Source: an uncultured Ruminococcus sp. (lineage in GTDB: Bacteria; Bacillota; Clostridia; Oscillospirales; Acutalibacteraceae). From it: 64,000 nucleotides of DNA. Of the stretch, positions 59,319-64,000 are shown in pieces (position 1 is the first letter of the stretch; each line of letters starts with the position of its first letter). A program made the translations under genes and the position numbers. Location: positions 1-64,000 of the forward strand of contig CACYPV010000004.1 in assembly GCA_902776375.1 (NCBI GenBank), written 5' to 3'. The notes below the pieces were generated by a model. It had not been told where the DNA came from. It saw only the letters and a list, made by a program, of their open reading frames with translations, and searched no databases.

Positions 59319-60338
59319 ATGAGCATAACGTTTACACGCAGACTTGTCGCGGCGGGACTTTGCGTCCTTATGTGCGCGGCGGCTTGCCTGACGGTTTTTG
59401 CCGCGGGCAACACTATCACCATCAAGGAATGTGACGATCTTCAGATCACCCTGCCCGAAACCATGACGGCAGTAACGCGTTCCTCGAATTCCGACGATCC
59501 GTATTTCGCAAAGCACGGACTGAGCTTCAGCGAGGTACAGGAAATGTTTTTGAAGGACGACACCTATCTTCAGGCGATGGATGACAACAATATGGTCACC
59601 CTTACCCTGTCTTATTCCGACGCGACCACCGCTGATTTCAGCACATTTTCGTCCGCAGAGCTCGCCGAAGTGGCGCGCAATTTTGTTGGACAGCGAAACG
59701 AGAATGTAATATTCAATTCCAGCACGCTGGACGAGGTGGGCAAGGACGTTGTTTGGCTGTATTTCAACATTACCGTTCACGACGATCAGACCGGCACCGA
59801 TAAAAAGCAGGTGCAGGCCACGACCGTCCACGGCGGAAAAAGCGTTGTGCTCACCATGCTGCGCAATGACGGCGACGTAGACGCCGCGGATTTTGAAACG
59901 CTGCACAGTATTTCGCAGACCGTGAAGTTCCCCGGCAGCGGCCCGTGGTTCACCAACAAAAAGGTGATCATCTTCGGTGCGATAGGCGTAGGCGTGCTGG
60001 CGGTTATAATCCTTGTCATCATTATTGCCGTTGCCGTCAAGAAGTCCAAAAAGAAGAAGGCTATATCCCGCAACGACAAGATCCTTGAAGAGCTTGCCGA
60101 CAAGTATCAGGTGCGCTCAACGCAAAGGAAGCCCGCTGAGGAAAAGCCCGCTGATCGTGCTCAGGGCAGGTCCGTATGGCAGCCTCCGGCAGAAGATGAC
60201 GGCGCCGACGAGCAGTATTCTTACAAGTCAGAACCGAAGGAAGCCTATTATGAGGATGAAGCGGGTTATGACGACGAGCCGAAAAGCAAATACTCCGACG
60301 AGGATCTGGCGCGTCTGCTGGGCGACATGGATGACTGA
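59319..60338 (+). CDS. Type I membrane protein with an acidic cytoplasmic tail
   Basis: 339 aa from the ATG at 59319 with TGGAGG upstream; an earlier in-frame start lacks a site. A signal peptide (ending VFAAG) precedes an extracellular domain of about 180 residues, one membrane helix (about 208-235, followed by KKSKKKK) and a cytoplasmic tail rich in Asp, Glu, Tyr and Pro. I do not recognise the extracellular domain. The next gene, 24 bp downstream, encodes another acidic, low-complexity protein, and the two are followed by pyrC. Confidence 0.8.
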   Translation: MSITFTRRLVAAGLCVLMCAAACLTVFAAGNTITIKECDDLQITLPETMTAVTRSSNSDDPYFAKHGLSFSEVQEMFLKDDTYLQAMDDNNMVTLTLSYSDATTADFSTFSSAELAEVARNFVGQRNENVIFNSSTLDEVGKDVVWLYFNITVHDDQTGTDKKQVQATTVHGGKSVVLTMLRNDGDVDAADFETLHSISQTVKFPGSGPWFTNKKVIIFGAIGVGVLAVIILVIIIAVAVKKSKKKKAISRNDKILEELADKYQVRSTQRKPAEEKPADRAQGRSVWQPPAEDDGADEQYSYKSEPKEAYYEDEAGYDDEPKSKYSDEDLARLLGDMDD

Positions 60339-60362
60339 TAACAGCCGGCAGGAGATGATTCT

Positions 60363-60875
60363 ATGCAGGAAGACTTTATAGATATCAATGATTTCGCAGG
60401 TGAAGCTCCGGCGGATCAAGCCGCAGAAGTCGAAAAGCTTGAGGACGCTCCCGCGGAAGCAAGCAATGATACCGACAGCCGCGAAGCAGCTGCCGAAAGC
60501 GCTGCGCCGCGCCGCGTTATCGGCGTTATCACCGGCAAAGAGATAGAGGAAGCCGAGGATTACGACGTTTTCAGCGAGGTGGAGAAGCGCGTTGAGGAGA
60601 TCGAGCGCGAGCCCGAGAAGAAGGAGCGCAGGAGCTTTTTGAGCTCGGTCAAAAGCTTCGGCGAGCACTGCCGCTACTTTGCGACGAATCTGAAGCGCGA
60701 GATCAGGCACAAGCGTGCCGTGAGCAAGCGCAGTAAAGCGGAAGAGGAGCGCAAGGCGATACAGGCGGAGAACAGTCCGCAAAAGCCCGTCCACCGTGAG
60801 GTCCGCCGCGAAAGCAACGGTCTTGTCAAGGTGCACAGCCGCGACGACCGACCCCGAAACAAGGAGCAGTTATGA
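60363..60875 (+). CDS. Charged, low-complexity protein of unknown function
   Basis: 170 aa with GGAG before the ATG. The first half is acidic and Ala-rich; the second half is Arg/Lys-rich (about 90-165). Neither membrane segments nor catalytic motifs are visible, so it is probably a largely disordered cytosolic protein. Its stop codon overlaps the pyrC ATG (ATGA), so the genes are translationally coupled. The link to the membrane protein upstream and to pyrimidine synthesis downstream may be functional or only positional. Confidence 0.7.
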   Translation: MQEDFIDINDFAGEAPADQAAEVEKLEDAPAEASNDTDSREAAAESAAPRRVIGVITGKEIEEAEDYDVFSEVEKRVEEIEREPEKKERRSFLSSVKSFGEHCRYFATNLKREIRHKRAVSKRSKAEEERKAIQAENSPQKPVHREVRRESNGLVKVHSRDDRPRNKEQL

Positions 60876-62143
60876 GTTTACTTATAAAAAACGCGCGCGT
60901 TATCTCGCCCGCCGACGGGCTTGACGGCGTGCAGGATATTTTGATAAGCGACGGAAAGATCGTAAGCGTAACGAAGGATATCGCCGGCGCGGACGAAATC
61001 ATCGACGCCGCGGGGCTTTGCGCCGTTCCGGGCTTTGTCGACATGCACGTTCATCTGCGCGACCCCGGGCAGACCCAAAAGGAGGATATCCTGACGGGCT
61101 GCGCGGCTGCGGCGGCAGGCGGCGTAACAAGTCTTTTGTGTATGCCGAACACGCTGCCTACGGTCGACAACGCGCAAACCGTAAAATATATTTTGGACAA
61201 GGCAAAGGACGCCAAGGCGAAGGTGTATGTCGCCGCGAGCATCACAAAGGGGCTGCAAAGCAAGGAGCCGACCGACCTTGAAGAGCTGAAAAGCGCGGGT
61301 GCGATCGGGCTGAGCGACGACGGCAGACCCGTTGAAAACACCAAGTTTTTAAGCGACGCCATGAAAAAAGCGCCTGAGCTCGGCATGACCGTAGTGGCGC
61401 ACTGCGAGGATCTTTTCCTTGCGCAGGGCGGCAAGATAAACGAGGGCAAGGTCAGCCAAAAGCTCGGCGTAAAGGGTATTCCCGCATCCGCCGAGGACTG
61501 CGGCACCGCGCGCGAGATAGCGCTTGCAGCCGCCGAAAACGTGCCCATCCACATCTGCCATGTCAGCACCAAGACGAGTGTTGCGCTGGTGCGCGACGCG
61601 AAGCGCAGGGGAGTGAAGGTCACGGCTGAGACCGCGCCGCATTACGTTTCGCTCACCGAGCAGGCTCTGCTCTCACGCGACGCGGATTTCAGGATGAATC
61701 CGCCGCTGCGCACCCAAAGCGACGTTGAGGCGATAATCGAGGGGCTTTGCGACGGCACGCTCGACTGCATAGCTACCGACCACGCGCCGCACACCGTTGA
61801 GGATAAGGCGGATTTTGAAAAGGCGCCCAACGGCTCTATCGGCATGGAGACCTCGTTTGCGGTCGCCAATACCTATCTGGTAAAGACGGGCAGGCTGACG
61901 CTTGACGAGCTTGTTGAAAAGATGTCGGTGAATCCCGCTAAGATACTGGGCATAAACGCCGGAACGCTGGCGGCGGGAGCTCCCGCCGACATAGCGCTGA
62001 TCGACCCCGACGAGCAGTGGACGGTCGACGTAAACAAGCTTCACGGCAAAAGCAAAAACACGCCCTTTAAGGGCATGACGCTGACGGGAAGGGTCAGGAT
62101 GACCTTGCTGAACGGAGCGATAGTATATTCAATTGACAATTGA
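60872..62143 (+). CDS. pyrC: Dihydroorotase
   Basis: 423 aa. The ATG overlaps the previous stop codon. Metal-binding motifs are DMHVHLRDPGQ (His-x-His) and DHAPHTVEDK (Asp-His), with further metal or substrate residues in AHCEDLFL and ICHVSTK, as in class I dihydroorotases. It closes carbamoyl-aspartate to dihydroorotate, the third step of pyrimidine synthesis. The last residues (SIDN) come from a 7-bp tandem repeat that contains the stop codon. Confidence 0.95.
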   Translation: MSLLIKNARVISPADGLDGVQDILISDGKIVSVTKDIAGADEIIDAAGLCAVPGFVDMHVHLRDPGQTQKEDILTGCAAAAAGGVTSLLCMPNTLPTVDNAQTVKYILDKAKDAKAKVYVAASITKGLQSKEPTDLEELKSAGAIGLSDDGRPVENTKFLSDAMKKAPELGMTVVAHCEDLFLAQGGKINEGKVSQKLGVKGIPASAEDCGTAREIALAAAENVPIHICHVSTKTSVALVRDAKRRGVKVTAETAPHYVSLTEQALLSRDADFRMNPPLRTQSDVEAIIEGLCDGTLDCIATDHAPHTVEDKADFEKAPNGSIGMETSFAVANTYLVKTGRLTLDELVEKMSVNPAKILGINAGTLAAGAPADIALIDPDEQWTVDVNKLHGKSKNTPFKGMTLTGRVRMTLLNGAIVYSIDN

Positions 62144-62152
62144 CGGTTGACA
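62132..62152 (+). repeat. Heptamer tandem repeat (ATTGACA type) containing the pyrC stop codon
   Basis: Three 7-bp units, ATTGACA, ATTGACG, GTTGACA. They code for the last codons of pyrC and include its stop codon at 62141-62143. Confidence 0.65.
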
Positions 62153-62215
62153 ATGGAGGGCTGCGGGCGTTTTGCCCCAAGCGTTGAATGTCAACTGTAA
62201 CAAGGAGTGATATAT

Positions 62216-63196
62216 TTGGCACAAAAAGGTAATCTTTTGTCCGTAAGACAGGACATACGCGTGGTGGACGCCACGCTGCGCGACGGAGGTCTTTGCAACG
62301 ACTTCCGCTTTTCGGACGAATTTGTCCGCGACCTGTACAAGGCTAATCTAAAAGCCGGCGTAGACTACATGGAGTTCGGCTACAAGGCGAGCAAGGAGAT
62401 CTTTGACGAGGACGACTTCGGCAAGTGGAAGTTCTGCAACGACGAAGACATCCGCGCTATCGTCGGCGAGGGCAACCCCAAAATGAAGATCGCCGTCATG
62501 GCGGATGTGGGCAGGACCGATTTTGAGGAGGACATAATCCCCAAGAACGAAAGCCCGATAGATCTGGTGCGTGTAGCGACCTACATCAACACCATCCCCG
62601 CGGCGGTCGAGATGATCGAGTACTGCGCGAAGCAGGGCTATGAGACCACTATAAACATCATGGCTATTTCAAAAGCGCGTACCGAGGACTTGAAAACCGC
62701 GCTTGAAATCTTGGGTCAGACCCCGGTTTCCTGCTTTTATATAGTCGACAGCTACGGCTCCCTCTACCCCGAGGAGGCGCGCCGCTACGCCGAGATGTAC
62801 GGCGAGATCGCCGATAAATACGGCAAGCTGACCGGCATACACGCGCATAACAACCAGCAGCTCGCCTTTGCGAACACCATCGAGGCTATGGCTTACGGCG
62901 CGAGTTACCTTGACGCTACCGTAGACGGCATGGGCAGAGGCGCCGGAAACTGCGCGCTCGAGCTGCTTTTGGGCTTCCTGAAAAACCCGAAGTACAAGAT
63001 CAATCCCATCATCAAAATCATGCAGAACCACATGACCGCGCTTCAGGAGAACGGCGTAAAGTGGGGCTACGACATACCTTACATGCTCACGGGTCAGTAC
63101 AACACCCATCCGCGTCCCGCTATCCAGTTCATTCAAGAGGGCAGGAAGGACTACTACAAGTTCGCCAACGATCTGTATGATATAATCAATTCTTAA
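62216..63196 (+). CDS. DRE-TIM aldolase-family protein
   Basis: 326 aa from a TTG at 62216, with AAGGAG eight bases upstream; an upstream GTG would overlap that site. The barrel starts with VVDATLRDGG (the DRE-like metal-binding motif) and includes HAHNNQQLAFANTIEA (His-x-His metal ligands) and VDGMGRGAGNCALELLLG, as in 4-hydroxy-2-oxovalerate aldolase and related lyases. It lacks the usual companion dehydrogenase nearby. Lying between pyrC and pyrF, it is probably co-transcribed. The substrate is unknown. Confidence 0.85.
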   Translation: MAQKGNLLSVRQDIRVVDATLRDGGLCNDFRFSDEFVRDLYKANLKAGVDYMEFGYKASKEIFDEDDFGKWKFCNDEDIRAIVGEGNPKMKIAVMADVGRTDFEEDIIPKNESPIDLVRVATYINTIPAAVEMIEYCAKQGYETTINIMAISKARTEDLKTALEILGQTPVSCFYIVDSYGSLYPEEARRYAEMYGEIADKYGKLTGIHAHNNQQLAFANTIEAMAYGASYLDATVDGMGRGAGNCALELLLGFLKNPKYKINPIIKIMQNHMTALQENGVKWGYDIPYMLTGQYNTHPRPAIQFIQEGRKDYYKFANDLYDIINS

Positions 63197-63304
63197 CTTA
63201 GTTGTCGGAAACCAGATGCCGGATGTTTTAAATCAAACGCTTGGTTTCTTATTACCGGCTTCTGGCCTCTCGCTTCTATTATCTAAAAAACGGAGGTTTT
63301 TTAC

Positions 63305-64000
63305 ATGGCATTCGACAGACTTATCGAAAACATCATCCAAAAACAAAACCCCACCGTTGCGGGGCTTGACCCGAAGCTCGAATATGTTCCCGCATCGATA
63401 AAGAACGCCTGCTTTGAAAAGTACGGCAAGACGCTCGAGGGAGCCGCCGCCGCGCTTTTGGAGTTCAACAAGGCTATAATCGATCAGATATATGACATCG
63501 TGCCCGCCATCAAGCCGCAGGCGGCATATTATGAAATGTACGGCTGGCAGGGCGTTAAGGCTTTAGCCGACACCATAGCCTACGCAAAGTCGAAGGGCAT
63601 GTTCGTTATGACCGACGGCAAGCGCAACGATATCGGCACCACCATGGAGGCCTACGCCGCGGCTCACCTCGGCGTTACAGACGTTGCCGGCGAGAGCGTT
63701 GAAGCCTTCGGCGCGGACGCGCTCACCGTGAACGGCTATCTCGGCTCGGACGGCATACGCCCTCTGCTCAACATCTGCAAGGCTGAGGACAAGGGCATTT
63801 TCGTGCTTGTAAAAACCTCTAACCCCAGTTCGGGCGAGCTTCAGGATATGAAGCTTGAAAACGGCGTTTCCGTTTACGAGCAGATGGGCAGGATGTGCGA
63901 GGGCTGGGGCGAGGAGCTCCCCGGCAAGTACGGCTACTCGGGCGTGGGCGCAGTTGTGGGCGCGACCTATCCCGAACAGCTAAAGGAAATGCGCGAAAAG
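63305..64000 (+). CDS. pyrF: Orotidine 5'-phosphate decarboxylase (partial, runs off the right edge)
   Basis: 232 residues are visible from the ATG at 63305, which has CGGAGG upstream. VAGLDPK, the catalytic TDGKRNDIGTT with its Lys-Asp pair, and KTSNPSS fit the longer type 2 OMP decarboxylase (about 270-310 aa). The enzyme makes UMP, the last step of pyrimidine synthesis. The gap upstream (63197-63304) holds no gene. Confidence 0.93.
   Translation, partial: MAFDRLIENIIQKQNPTVAGLDPKLEYVPASIKNACFEKYGKTLEGAAAALLEFNKAIIDQIYDIVPAIKPQAAYYEMYGWQGVKALADTIAYAKSKGMFVMTDGKRNDIGTTMEAYAAAHLGVTDVAGESVEAFGADALTVNGYLGSDGIRPLLNICKAEDKGIFVLVKTSNPSSGELQDMKLENGVSVYEQMGRMCEGWGEELPGKYGYSGVGAVVGATYPEQLKEMREK

Overview
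The window looks like a chromosomal segment of a spore-forming, strictly anaerobic gut Clostridium relative, most likely in the Ruminococcaceae/Oscillospiraceae. The signs are a pyruvate:ferredoxin oxidoreductase, SpoIIID, two proteins ending in cellulosome-type dockerins, 2-hydroxyacyl-CoA dehydratase/activase proteins, strong Shine-Dalgarno sites and many rho-independent terminators. The species cannot be named from the sequence alone.

Positions 1-10,130 are the right part of an integrated, plasmid-like mobile element, visibly more AT-rich than the rest. It carries 23-bp-phased TGCGGTT repeats, a large kinase/NB-ARC STAND protein with an HTH-like partner, a zinc-finger-like protein, a divergent operator-rich switch region, an excisionase-like gene, a RepA-type ATPase, a tyrosine recombinase broken by a one-base frameshift just before its catalytic tyrosine, and a MobC-like relaxosome protein. 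It ends at a truncated initiator tRNA gene that still has a consensus promoter and a terminator.

From 10.3 to 33 kb the genes are mostly sensing and metabolism: a LytS/YesM-like histidine kinase with a SARP-type response regulator and an alanine/sodium symporter, nifJ, two ECF sigma factors fused to membrane segments and extracytoplasmic domains, a Fic protein, a two-gene dehydratase/activase unit, a serine hydrolase lipoprotein, and a family of small lipoproteins. The second sigma factor and two of these lipoproteins share one ECF-like promoter (AAC-N17-CGTTATATAA), which suggests a compact self-regulated regulon.

From 33 to 64 kb come mgtE with a structured leader, mtnN, lepA, secreted proteins (fibronectin-like repeats, a tyrosine phosphatase with GLUG-like repeats, two dockerin proteins), spoIIID, a folate/B12 methionine cluster (metF, a separate MetH reactivation domain, metH), a CapD-like sugar dehydratase, a hexosamine operon and the start of a pyrimidine cluster (pyrC, an aldolase-like gene, pyrF). 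The hexosamine operon is preceded by a glmS-type ribozyme, but its first gene is nagB and not glmS; a left-handed beta-helix acyltransferase and glmM follow. This suggests that NagB works in the biosynthetic direction here.

Two repeat systems run through the host part: three copies of a dispersed element of about 140-215 bp with palindromic modules, and at least seven arrays of degenerate 7-bp tandem repeats, several of them starting at or inside stop codons.
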